Positions 33,494 to 44,537 of a stretch of DNA of 64,000 nt are shown here, one piece after another. The notes under the pieces were generated by a model. The model was not told where the DNA came from, made no database searches, and saw only the letters and a program-made list of their open reading frames with translations. The position numbers and the translations under genes were made by a program. Within the stretch, counting starts at the first letter, position 1. Each line of letters starts with the position of its first letter. This DNA is from Rhizobium sp. (GTDB lineage Bacteria > Pseudomonadota > Alphaproteobacteria > Rhizobiales > Rhizobiaceae), in NCBI GenBank assembly GCA_003527225.1, contig DPXQ01000087.1, positions 62,001-126,000 on the forward strand, given 5' to 3'.

Positions 33494-34168
33494 TTGCCGG
33501 AGATCGCCGGATTCTACTGCGAGATCGACAATCCGCACGCAAGCGGCGTGCCCCTCCTGCTGTTGCATGGCAGCGGCCAGGACGAAAACGCCTGGAGCGG
33601 CATCGCGCAGGGCATCGCCCCCGATTCGCCACTGATCCGCCTGCGCGGCAATTTCGTCTGGGAAGGCAAATACGCCTTCTTCCGCCGAAAGCCGGACCGT
33701 GGCCTCGACCAGGTCGATCTCGCCCGTTCAGTTGGCGAACTCGCATTCCTCATCGAACAATTGACCGGCATGTTGGGGCAGCGGAAGCCTGTTCTGGCTG
33801 GCTATTCCAACGGCGCGATCGCCTGTGCGGCGCTGGCGCGCGACGCCGGGCATCTGACGCGGGGGGCCATCTTGATGCGCGCCCTGTCCCCCGAGCAGGA
33901 CGTCCCGTTTCCATCAATGGCCGGATATCCGGTGCTGATCCTGTCGGGCGCCACCGACAGCCGCCGTGCCCCGCAGGATGGCGAGACGCTTGCCCGGCAG
34001 TTTCGCGGGGCGGGCGCCGAGGTAACGCACCACCTTCTGCCCTGCGGCCACGGCTGGGATGAGAACGGGCGCGATGTTGCCATTTCGCGACAATGGTTGC
34101 TGGACATCATGTCGAAGCCATGCCCATCCTTGACAAGGGGAACTGCGACCAACACGATCTCACCATGA
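33494..34168 (+). CDS. Alpha/beta hydrolase, phospholipase/carboxylesterase type
   Basis: A serine hydrolase of about 224 residues: VPLLLLHGSGQDENAW (oxyanion region), KPVLAGYSNGAIACAALARDAG with the nucleophile in GYSNGA, ILSGATDSRRAPQDGETLA (Asp), and LLPCGHGWDENGRDVA (His). The full catalytic triad is therefore present. The reading frame runs far upstream across the exonuclease gene, and no ATG lies near the domain start. The TTG at 33494 is the best guess (product M-PEIAGFYCEID); a GTG at 33548 would cut into the fold. With either, the leader abuts the divergent exonuclease start at 33442. Substrate unknown. Confidence 0.78.
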   Translation: MPEIAGFYCEIDNPHASGVPLLLLHGSGQDENAWSGIAQGIAPDSPLIRLRGNFVWEGKYAFFRRKPDRGLDQVDLARSVGELAFLIEQLTGMLGQRKPVLAGYSNGAIACAALARDAGHLTRGAILMRALSPEQDVPFPSMAGYPVLILSGATDSRRAPQDGETLARQFRGAGAEVTHHLLPCGHGWDENGRDVAISRQWLLDIMSKPCPSLTRGTATNTISP

Positions 34169-34332
34169 TCGCAATTGCTTCGACCTTGCATATGACCGTC
34201 ACGACCATCGTCCTTCCAGGGGACGCTGGAATGCGATCGCGTCAATAACAGCACGATCATCATTCAGCGAACCCTACCGAGGCGAGTAGGGTTCGAGAAG
34301 CCCGCTCTCCCGGCAAACTTACGGAGAGCATA

Positions 34333-34875
34333 ATGTCTGAAATACCACCGATAGATCCTGTCGACCCGGTCGCGGCCTGGCCTTCTGGTCTGGTCATTCG
34401 CGCCCGCACCTCCGCGGATGCGGAAGGGATAGCCGCCATGCAACACATGCCCGGATTCCGCGCCGGTACTCTGCGCCTGCCCTATCCCAAAACCGAGGAT
34501 GTGCAAAAATTCATCGAGACAGAGGCGCCGGGCAGCGTTTCGCTGGTGGCGCTCATGGACGGCATCATCGTCGGCGACATCGGCCTCAACCGCTTTGCCG
34601 GTCGTCGGGCCCATGCGGCCGGCATCGGCATGGGTGTGGATGACGACTATCACAGACGCGGCATCGGGCGAGCAATGCTCGGTGAGATCGTCGCCATTGC
34701 CGACTTCTGGCTGAACATCGCACGGCTGGAACTGACGGTCTTCGTCGACAATGTTGGCGCAATCGCCCTCTACGAAAGCTTCGGTTTCGAGCGCGAGGGC
34801 ATGCACCGCGGCTTCGCCTTCAGGGACGGCCGGTATGTCGATGCGCTTGCGATGGCGCGGTTTCGGCCCGAGTGA
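34333..34875 (+). CDS. GNAT family N-acetyltransferase
   Basis: A 180-residue acetyl-CoA-dependent acetyltransferase. Residues about 20-35 start the fold (LVIRARTSADAEGIAAMQHM); motif A for acetyl-CoA is AAGIGMGVDDDYHRRGIGRAMLGEIVAIAD at about 95-125; motif B is LELTVFVDNVGAIALYESFGFEREGMHRGFAF. The target is unknown; the architecture is that of RimI/PhnO-like small GNATs. GGAG seven bases before the ATG supports the start. Confidence 0.92.
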   Translation: MSEIPPIDPVDPVAAWPSGLVIRARTSADAEGIAAMQHMPGFRAGTLRLPYPKTEDVQKFIETEAPGSVSLVALMDGIIVGDIGLNRFAGRRAHAAGIGMGVDDDYHRRGIGRAMLGEIVAIADFWLNIARLELTVFVDNVGAIALYESFGFEREGMHRGFAFRDGRYVDALAMARFRPE

Positions 34876-34952
34876 CCGGCAACCGGACCTTCCGGACCGC
34901 CTTTTCGGGCCGTCGAGTGGCTTTTCTCGCCCTGCGGCCCGATTCTGCTCTA

Positions 34953-34975
34953 TACTTTGTCGTGATTGCAAAGTA
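34953..34975. promoter_or_regulatory. Inverted repeat upstream of the DEAD-box helicase gene
   Basis: TACTTTG (34953-34959) and CAAAGTA (34969-34975) form a perfect 7-base inverted repeat separated by nine bases, about 110 bases before the helicase ATG. The spacing would suit a dimeric regulator or a promoter-proximal hairpin. No known operator is recognised. Confidence 0.3.
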
Positions 34976-35084
34976 CGTACGCCGCATGAATGACCCGCCA
35001 TGTGTGGGAAGCAGCGTATCTATGCCGCCCGATCGCATCATCGGTTAAGGATGCGACAGACCCGAATTTCGAAAGACAGATCCT

Positions 35085-37052
35085 ATGACAGAATTGAACG
35101 GCATCGTTCCGGCGATTGCTGAGGCCTTGCATAAGCGCGGCTACCTTGAGCTGACCCCCGTGCAACAGGCCATGATCGACCCCGATCTGGAAGGCCGCGA
35201 CGCGCTGGTCTCGGCCCAGACCGGCTCCGGCAAGACGGTCGCCTTTGGCCTGGCGCTCGCCCCGACATTGCTCGGCACCGAGAACCGCTTCGGCCGCGCC
35301 GGCGCGCCGCTGGCGCTCGCCATCGCGCCGACCCGCGAGCTGGCCATGCAGGTCATGCGCGAGCTGGCATGGCTCTATGAGAAGACAGGTGCGGTGATCG
35401 CATCCTGCGTCGGCGGCATGGATGTCCGCAACGAGCGCCGGGCGCTGGAGCGTGGCGCCCATATCGTCGTCGGCACGCCGGGCCGTCTTCGCGACCATAT
35501 CACCCGCCGCGCGCTGGATCTGTCGGGACTGCGCGCCGTGGTGCTCGATGAGGCCGACGAAATGCTCGACCTCGGCTTCCGCGAGGATCTCGAATTCATC
35601 CTGGAAGCCTCGCCGGACGATCGCCGCACCCTGATGTTCTCGGCCACCGTGCCGAAATCGATCGCCAGCCTCGCCAAGAGCTATCAGCGCGACGCCCGCC
35701 GCATCGAGACGGTTTCGGAGCAGAAGCAGCATGTCGATATCGATTATCGGGCCCTTGTGGCTGCCCCTTCCGACCGGGAAAACGCGATCATCAACGTGCT
35801 GCGCTATTATGATGCGCGCAACGCCATCGTCTTCTGTTCGACGCGCGCCGCCGTCAACCACCTGACGGCCCGTTTCAACAATCGCGGCTTCTCGGTCGTT
35901 GCCCTTTCCGGCGAACTGAGCCAGAACGAGCGCACCCACGCTCTGCAGGCCATGCGCGACGGCCGCGCCCGCGTCTGCATCGCAACTGACGTTGCCGCCC
36001 GAGGGATCGACCTTCCTGGCCTCGAACTGGTGATCCATGCCGATCTGCCGACCAATCCCGACACGCTACTGCACAGGAGTGGCCGGACGGGCCGTGCGGG
36101 CCGCAAGGGTGTCAGCGCGCTGATCGTGCCCGCCAGTGGCCGCCGCCGCGCCGAGCGCCTGCTGCAAAACGCCAATATTGCCGCCACATGGGCAAAACCG
36201 CCGTCCGCCGACGAAATCCTGCGCCGCGATGATGAACGCGTGCTTGCCGATCCGGTATTCGCCGAACCAGTCACCGATGAAGAACGTCCGTTCCTCACCG
36301 AACTTCTCGAGAAGCATGGCGCCGAACAGGTCGCCGCCGCCTTCGTGCGGCTCTATCGCGCCGGTCGGTCCGCGCCGGAAGACCTGATCGACGTCGCACT
36401 CACGCCGGAACGCAAGCGGCGCGAAGGCGAGGACTTTCCTCCGTCGCCGAGCCGTGGCCGCGATTCCGATTTCGGCCAGGGCGTCTGGTTCTCGCTGTCG
36501 GTCGGCCGCAAGCAGAATGCCGAGCCGCGCTGGCTGATCCCCATGCTCTGCCGCCACGGCAAGATGACCAAGAACGAGATTGGCGCGATCAAGATGCAGC
36601 CGGAGGAGACCTTCGTCGAGATTGCGGCGGGTCACGCCGACGCATTTCTGGCGGCCATCGGCCCGAATGGAACGATGGAGCGCGGCGTCACGGTCAAGCG
36701 CCTCGACGGAACCCCGGACCTGAGCGGCGGCGGCCAGAGGGATAAGTCCTTCAAGGACAAGAAGCCGTTTGGCGACAAGAAGGCCCATGGTGGCAAGAAG
36801 GCCTATGGCGACAAGAAGCCTTTCACCGACAAGAAACCCTACGAGAAGAAGCCCTATGCCGGCAAGCGCGCCGACGACGATATGGTCAAGGCCGACCGCG
36901 AGGTCTGGGGCGATCCCAAGCCCGTCAGCGACAAGCCTGCATGGACCAAGAAGCCCGGCAAGGCCGACTGGGCAGGCAAGCCGAAAGGCAAGTTCGGCGG
37001 TGCCGCGACCGGCAGCCCGAAGAACGGCAAGCCAGGAAAACCGAAAGGCTGA
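35085..37052 (+). CDS. DEAD-box RNA helicase with DbpA-like RNA-binding domain and Lys-rich tail
   Basis: A 655-residue ATP-dependent RNA helicase. Motifs in order: Q-motif LELTPVQQAMI, AQTGSGKT (I) at about 45, APTRELAMQ (Ia), VVGTPGRLRDHI (Ib), LDEADEMLDLGF (II, DEAD), MFSATVPKSI (III), IVFCSTRAAV (IV), CIATDVAARGIDLPGLELVIHADLP (V), HRSGRTGRAGRKG (VI). Residues about 460-530 (WFSLSVGRKQNAEPRWLIPMLCRHG) resemble the DbpA RNA-binding fold. The last about 110 residues are lysine-rich with repeated DKKP/KKAYG units. Such proteins remodel structured RNA in ribosome assembly or cold adaptation. The 5' untranslated part may be long; an inverted repeat lies about 110 bases upstream. Confidence 0.95.
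   Translation: MTELNGIVPAIAEALHKRGYLELTPVQQAMIDPDLEGRDALVSAQTGSGKTVAFGLALAPTLLGTENRFGRAGAPLALAIAPTRELAMQVMRELAWLYEKTGAVIASCVGGMDVRNERRALERGAHIVVGTPGRLRDHITRRALDLSGLRAVVLDEADEMLDLGFREDLEFILEASPDDRRTLMFSATVPKSIASLAKSYQRDARRIETVSEQKQHVDIDYRALVAAPSDRENAIINVLRYYDARNAIVFCSTRAAVNHLTARFNNRGFSVVALSGELSQNERTHALQAMRDGRARVCIATDVAARGIDLPGLELVIHADLPTNPDTLLHRSGRTGRAGRKGVSALIVPASGRRRAERLLQNANIAATWAKPPSADEILRRDDERVLADPVFAEPVTDEERPFLTELLEKHGAEQVAAAFVRLYRAGRSAPEDLIDVALTPERKRREGEDFPPSPSRGRDSDFGQGVWFSLSVGRKQNAEPRWLIPMLCRHGKMTKNEIGAIKMQPEETFVEIAAGHADAFLAAIGPNGTMERGVTVKRLDGTPDLSGGGQRDKSFKDKKPFGDKKAHGGKKAYGDKKPFTDKKPYEKKPYAGKRADDDMVKADREVWGDPKPVSDKPAWTKKPGKADWAGKPKGKFGGAATGSPKNGKPGKPKG
36745..36870 (+). repeat. In-frame tandem repeats coding (D/G)KKP(F/Y) units
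   Basis: Within the helicase gene, imperfect 15-24-base units built on GACAAGAAGCC repeat about eight times, coding DKKPFG, DKKAHG, GKKAYG, DKKPFT, DKKPY, EKKPYA. The repeat gives a basic, disordered tail that likely binds RNA and is a candidate for length variation between strains. Confidence 0.75.
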
Positions 37053-37275
37053 GGGCGTCCCGCCCATCCAGTAGGTCGCCTCCTCTCTTCTTGTTGCAGT
37101 GCTCGTTCGCCGTTGGGTGGGCACTGCACGCTCCGCCGACCCGTTTACCTTTGCTTCAGCATCGGAACAGAGAGCGTCCGTCGGACACCGTCCTTGAAGA
37201 CGACGTTAAGGAATGGCGGGCTAGATCCCTCCGGACACCTCCCGATACCGAAGACCTTCGTTCACGCGAGTGCGC

Positions 37276-38112
<837 letters not shown>

Positions 38113-38157
38113 GGTCGTCGGGAGCAGGCGGCGGCGTCATGCCCCCCACCGCAGCCC

Positions 38158-39819
38158 TCACTCCGCAGCCGGGGCCACCTCCCGCATGTCCCTTTCCAAC
38201 ATCTCGCCATGCTTCTTCTTCGCCAAGAGTTCGCGAGCCTTGGCATATTCCGGATCGTTCCAGAACATCAGGCACCCGTTGCAGCCGCGCCCGCAGCAGC
38301 CCTCCGCGCCCTTGCGCGAGGTCTTCGAGCGCTTGTCCATCACGTCTTCGGAAATCGCTTCCTGCAACTTCTTGACGCCGTTGTGGTAGGCGCCCTCGTA
38401 AACCGTCTGGCCGAGCTCGATCTTCTGCGCCACCTTGTCGACACGCAGGCGCTGCCATTCCTCCTCGGTGAGCGGCGCCTCCTTGCGGATAATGGTGAAG
38501 GGCGGAAACTTGGCGATCAGATCCTCTACCTTCTCCCGGTCGAAGGCGGAGAACGGAATGAAGATCGGCCGTTGCGGCCCGGCATTGACGGCTTGCAGCG
38601 TCACGTTCGGCGCGTCGGCATGACGGTAGTCGTAGAGCCGCAGGAACACGGTCTCGTCCGTCGCCTTCGGCGGGATCAGTTCCAGCACGTCGCCCGCTTC
38701 CAGCTTGTTCTTCACTGAGACGACGAAGCCATCCTCGCGGACCTCCTGGATGATGCCGGCAAACTCCCAGGTACCGAAGGTCTTGGTGTTCTCGTAGTTG
38801 TGCGCATAGTTCTGCAGACGGCCCTCGTGGAAGGCGATGGTGAAGCCGCGGCTGCCGACGGTCTCCAGCTCGCGCATATAGGGTTCCGGCGACCAGTTTT
38901 CCGGATCGGCATAGTAGTCGTCGATCGCCCGGCGATAGGTACGCGCCACTGTCGCCACGTAGTAGGGCGACTTGTTGCGGCCCTCGACCTTCAGGCTGTC
39001 GACGCCGAGCTTCAGATAGTCGTCGAGTTTCGGCATCAGGCACATATCCTTGGAATTCAGGATATAGGAGCCGCGCGAATCCTCCTCGATCGGCATCAGC
39101 TCGCCCGGGCGCGCCCCCTCCTCCAGCACGAATTCGAAGAGACCCTCGTTGTGCTCGTTGATCTCCAGTTCCTTGATCGTGCCGTCGCGGAGCCTCAGGT
39201 GCACCTTGTACTGCCAGCGGCAGGAATTGGCGCAATTGCCCTGGTTCGCGCCGCGCTCGGCCATGAAATTGGAGAGCAGACAGCGCCCGGAATAGGTCAT
39301 GCACATGGCGCCGTGGACGAAGGTTTCGAGCCGCACGTCCGGACATTTCTCGCGGATTTCGGTGAGTTCGGAGAACGTCACCTCTCGGGCGAGCACCACG
39401 AGCTCCGCGCCCTGCTCCTTCCACGCATCGACCGTCAGCCACGAACAGACATTGGCCTGCGTCGAGACATGCAGCTTCAGTTCCGGCGCGTGCTTGCGCA
39501 GGTAATGGAAGACGCCGGGATCGGCGACGATGACACCATCCGGCTGGACCTCCTTCAAGGTCGCGACGTAGTCGACGACCTTCGGCACGTCCTTGTTGTG
39601 AGTGAAGAGGTTCAGCGTCAGGTAGACCCGCACGCCATGCTCATGGGCGAAGCGGATGCCCTCCTTCACGTCCTCCAGCGAAAGCTGCGACTTGGTCCTG
39701 AGCGACATGTCGGGCGTGCCCATGTAGACGGCGTCCGCTCCGTAGAGCACGGCCACCTTCAACCGCTCGAGCGAGCCGGCGGGCATCAGGAGTTCGGAAC
39801 GTCTGGCCTTTGCTGTCAT
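38158..39819 (-). CDS. U32 family peptidase-like protein (YegQ/TrhP-like) with C-terminal cysteine cluster
   Basis: A 553-residue U32-family protein. The N-terminal part reads ELLMPAGSLERLKVAVLYGADAVYMG, with HVSTQANVCSW, and the family signature ETFVHGAMCMTYSGRCLLSNFMAERGANQGNCANSCRWQY, containing the conserved cysteines that in the YegQ/TrhP and UbiU/V groups bind an iron-sulfur cluster. TrhP is involved in tRNA 5-hydroxyuridine formation; that activity is inferred. Beyond the normal YegQ length the tail has EGCCGRGCNGCLMFW (CCxxxCxxC) and a charged end. The ATG at 39819 is taken because AKARRSELLMPAGS is the usual start; the frame is open to 39882. It is downstream of ligA by about 114 bases. 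Confidence 0.93.
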   Translation of the reverse strand: MTAKARRSELLMPAGSLERLKVAVLYGADAVYMGTPDMSLRTKSQLSLEDVKEGIRFAHEHGVRVYLTLNLFTHNKDVPKVVDYVATLKEVQPDGVIVADPGVFHYLRKHAPELKLHVSTQANVCSWLTVDAWKEQGAELVVLAREVTFSELTEIREKCPDVRLETFVHGAMCMTYSGRCLLSNFMAERGANQGNCANSCRWQYKVHLRLRDGTIKELEINEHNEGLFEFVLEEGARPGELMPIEEDSRGSYILNSKDMCLMPKLDDYLKLGVDSLKVEGRNKSPYYVATVARTYRRAIDDYYADPENWSPEPYMRELETVGSRGFTIAFHEGRLQNYAHNYENTKTFGTWEFAGIIQEVREDGFVVSVKNKLEAGDVLELIPPKATDETVFLRLYDYRHADAPNVTLQAVNAGPQRPIFIPFSAFDREKVEDLIAKFPPFTIIRKEAPLTEEEWQRLRVDKVAQKIELGQTVYEGAYHNGVKKLQEAISEDVMDKRSKTSRKGAEGCCGRGCNGCLMFWNDPEYAKARELLAKKKHGEMLERDMREVAPAAE

Positions 39820-39933
39820 CAGATGGATCAACCTTCTTGCGCGCGCCTGCGGCGCGCAATCTGGCACGCCTATACACCACAAGCGACGATGGGGCCAGCC
39901 AGACGCGATCTGTACGCAGACAGGGCGCGGGCC

Positions 39934-42123
<2,190 letters not shown>

Positions 42124-42167
42124 TTAGCCGAATTCTCCAGAATGAAAAGACGGCAAGAGGAAAACCC

Positions 42168-43013
42168 TCAGCCAAGGATGTCGGGCGAAAGATCGATCCT
42201 CGCCGTAATCGGCAAATGATCGGATGCCTCCCGCGCCAGCAGCGAATCGTGAACGGCAATACCGGCGATCAGTCCCGCCCTATTGGCCATGATCCGGTCG
42301 AGCGACAGCACGGGCAGCCGCGCCGGATAGCTCGGCAAGGGCGGCGGGAGGGGGCCAAAGACCTTTTCGAGCCGCACCAGCGACGAGCCGTGACCGAGCC
42401 GCCATTCGTTGAAATCCCCCATCAGCACGGTCGGTCTCTCCTCGCGCCCGCCCATGATATCGACGATGACATCCGCCTGTTGGCGCCGAGCCCAGCGCAA
42501 CAATCCGAGATGCGCCGCGATCACACGGAAGCCCAGTCCCTGTTCAAGGTCGATCTCGGCCACCACGGCGCCGCGCGGCTCCAGTCCCGGCAAGGCGACC
42601 TGATGGATATCGCGGACGATCCCCTGTTTGAAGAGCAGAACATTGCCACGCCAGCCATGGGACTTCGGCTTGTGCAGGACCGGTATGTGCATGAGCCCGG
42701 TTTCGAGCCTGAGGCGCGGCAGGTCGAGGAGGCCTGATCTCTCCCCGAACCGCTCATCGGCCTCCTGAAGTGCGATCACGTCCGGATCGATCTCACGGAT
42801 CACCTCGATGATACGATCAGGATCGAACCTGCCGTCAGTACCGACACATTTGTGGACATTGTAGGAGGCCACCACCATGCTCGCCTCGCAACGCAGGTGC
42901 GAGGCATGCTCGGACGGGCGATCGTGCCGATTCTTGATCGAGGCGTACATCGTCCGGGCGATGTTGCCGGTCTTCTTCTTCATGGTGTGGCCGTCTTTTC
43001 CCAATGCAAACAT
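42168..43013 (-). CDS. Endonuclease/exonuclease/phosphatase family protein, coupled to phospholipase D
   Basis: A 281-residue protein of the EEP fold: VVASYNVHKCVGTDGRFD (motif 1), DPDVIALQEADERFG (Glu), IAAHLGLLRWARRQQ, PTVLMGDFNEWRLG (GDFN), and REASDHLPITARIDL (catalytic SDH). The substrate may be nucleic acid or a phospholipid head group. The stop of the phospholipase D gene is seven bases from this ATG, and the ribosome binding site GAGGA overlaps that stop, so translation is probably coupled. The reading frame opens back to 43163, but 43013 is the start with the ribosome binding site; an alternative ATG lies at 42983. Confidence 0.9.
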   Translation of the reverse strand: MFALGKDGHTMKKKTGNIARTMYASIKNRHDRPSEHASHLRCEASMVVASYNVHKCVGTDGRFDPDRIIEVIREIDPDVIALQEADERFGERSGLLDLPRLRLETGLMHIPVLHKPKSHGWRGNVLLFKQGIVRDIHQVALPGLEPRGAVVAEIDLEQGLGFRVIAAHLGLLRWARRQQADVIVDIMGGREERPTVLMGDFNEWRLGHGSSLVRLEKVFGPLPPPLPSYPARLPVLSLDRIMANRAGLIAGIAVHDSLLAREASDHLPITARIDLSPDILG

Positions 43014-43020
43014 CGTTTCC

Positions 43021-44472
43021 TCAAAGATAGGGCGATCCGAGCCAAAGGACACGGTCGAAGAACCGTAAAATGAACGGCCGGCTGCGCAGTTCTTCCAGCC
43101 GGACTTCCTCGGCGCCGTCGAGCGCGTCGGCGATGCGTGCATCGACCCGTTGAGCAAATTCACGGTCGTAGACTTCGATGTCCACCTCGAAGTTAAGTCT
43201 CAGCGATCGCGAATCAAGATTGGACGAACCGACAAATGCCCATTGGCCATCGACGGTCATCAGCTTCGAATGGTCGAAGGGACCCTTCGCCCGCAAGATG
43301 CGACAGCCGTCCTTCAGGATCTGGTCGAACTGCGCCGTCATGGCACGGCTGACGATCGCCAGATTGTTCTGCGAGGGAACGATGATGTCGACCGCGACAC
43401 CACGCCTTGCGGCGGTCGCAAGCGCGCCGACAAAGACGTTATCGGGAAGAAAATAGGGCGACATGATCCGGATCGAGCGCTCCGCGACCGAAAATGCCCC
43501 CATGATGATCTTGTGATTGGTTTCGATGTTGGTATCGGGGCCCGAGACGACGGTGCGGACGAATGACGGTCCCCCTTGGACCGCTCCCTCGACCGAGATC
43601 TCCCAGGTGTCATCTTTCAGGACCTCCCCTGTCTCGAAATACCAGTCCTCTGCGGCAACGGCGAAAATGTCGGCGACGGCCGGTCCTGCGATGCGGAAAT
43701 GGGTGTCGCGGGCGCCGTCCTTTCCGGTGAAACCCAGACGGATATTCATTCCACCCATAAAGGCGATGGCGCCATCAACGACGATGATCTTCCGGTGAGT
43801 GCGGAGATTGGCGTATGGAAGCCGCAGACCCAGGATAACCTTGCCGTTGAAAGCGGCAACAGAAACGCCCCCGTCCCTCAGATAGCCGAGTATGCTCGGG
43901 GCGCTGTAACGAGCACCGACCGCATCGACCAGAACCCGGACCGCCACCCCCCGCTTGTGAGCCGCGATCAGGCTATCGGCGATACGCAGGCCGGCAGGGT
44001 CGCGGTCGAATATGTAGGTTTCCAGAATAATGCTGCGCCGGGCGCCATCGATCGCCGCAGCCATGGCGTCATAGGCTTCGTCGCCCGATGCAAGCAGTCC
44101 GAGCGTATTGCCCGAAGAAAGCATATGCCCGGTGACACGATCACCCAGCATCTTCATCGCCGCCATGCGCCGACCGAATTGGCGTTCGATCTCCTCCCCC
44201 GGCACCTCGAATTGGGAAAGCACCCGCCAGAGCGCCTCCTGCCGAAATGCGCGCCGCGAAAGAATCGAGGCACGGCGTATCCGATTTATCCCAGCCACTG
44301 CATAGATGAGCGCACCGACAATCGGCGACAGGATGATGACACTCACCCAGCCGATTGCGGAACGGACTTCCTGCTTCGTCATTGCTGCATGAACGGCCGC
44401 GACCGTGCCCATCGCAATCGAGAGCACGGCGAGGATTTGCGGCCAGTAGGTTTGCAGCGCTTCGAACATCAA
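43021..44472 (-). CDS. Phospholipase D / cardiolipin synthase-like protein
   Basis: A 483-residue member of the PLD superfamily. N-terminal two membrane helices (PQILAVLSIAMGTVAAVHAAM and AIGWVSVIILSPIVGALIYAVAG, the PLDc_N region). Two HKD catalytic motifs follow: HRKIIVVDGAIAFMGGMN at about 218 and HSKLMTVDGQWAFVGSSNLDSRS at about 410. The architecture is that of bacterial cardiolipin synthase, which joins two phosphatidylglycerols, but a phospholipase role is also possible. Overlapping ribosome binding sites link it to the EEP-hydrolase gene downstream. It starts 65 bases after recN. Confidence 0.92.
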   Translation of the reverse strand: MMFEALQTYWPQILAVLSIAMGTVAAVHAAMTKQEVRSAIGWVSVIILSPIVGALIYAVAGINRIRRASILSRRAFRQEALWRVLSQFEVPGEEIERQFGRRMAAMKMLGDRVTGHMLSSGNTLGLLASGDEAYDAMAAAIDGARRSIILETYIFDRDPAGLRIADSLIAAHKRGVAVRVLVDAVGARYSAPSILGYLRDGGVSVAAFNGKVILGLRLPYANLRTHRKIIVVDGAIAFMGGMNIRLGFTGKDGARDTHFRIAGPAVADIFAVAAEDWYFETGEVLKDDTWEISVEGAVQGGPSFVRTVVSGPDTNIETNHKIIMGAFSVAERSIRIMSPYFLPDNVFVGALATAARRGVAVDIIVPSQNNLAIVSRAMTAQFDQILKDGCRILRAKGPFDHSKLMTVDGQWAFVGSSNLDSRSLRLNFEVDIEVYDREFAQRVDARIADALDGAEEVRLEELRSRPFILRFFDRVLWLGSPYL

Positions 44473-44537
44473 TCACCGAGGGAAACAGGTTTGCATGCCG
44501 AATGCAATCGGGACATCGCCGCAGGCATCTGCCGCAA

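Noticed and set aside
36730..36880. Tandem repeats first considered as a CRISPR-like array
   Set aside because: Units are 15-24 bases, imperfect, in frame and code lysine-rich protein; no spacers are present.
37053..37065. GGGCG-TCC-CGCCC after the DEAD-box helicase stop as a terminator
   Set aside because: Only 5 bp with no T-run on either side.
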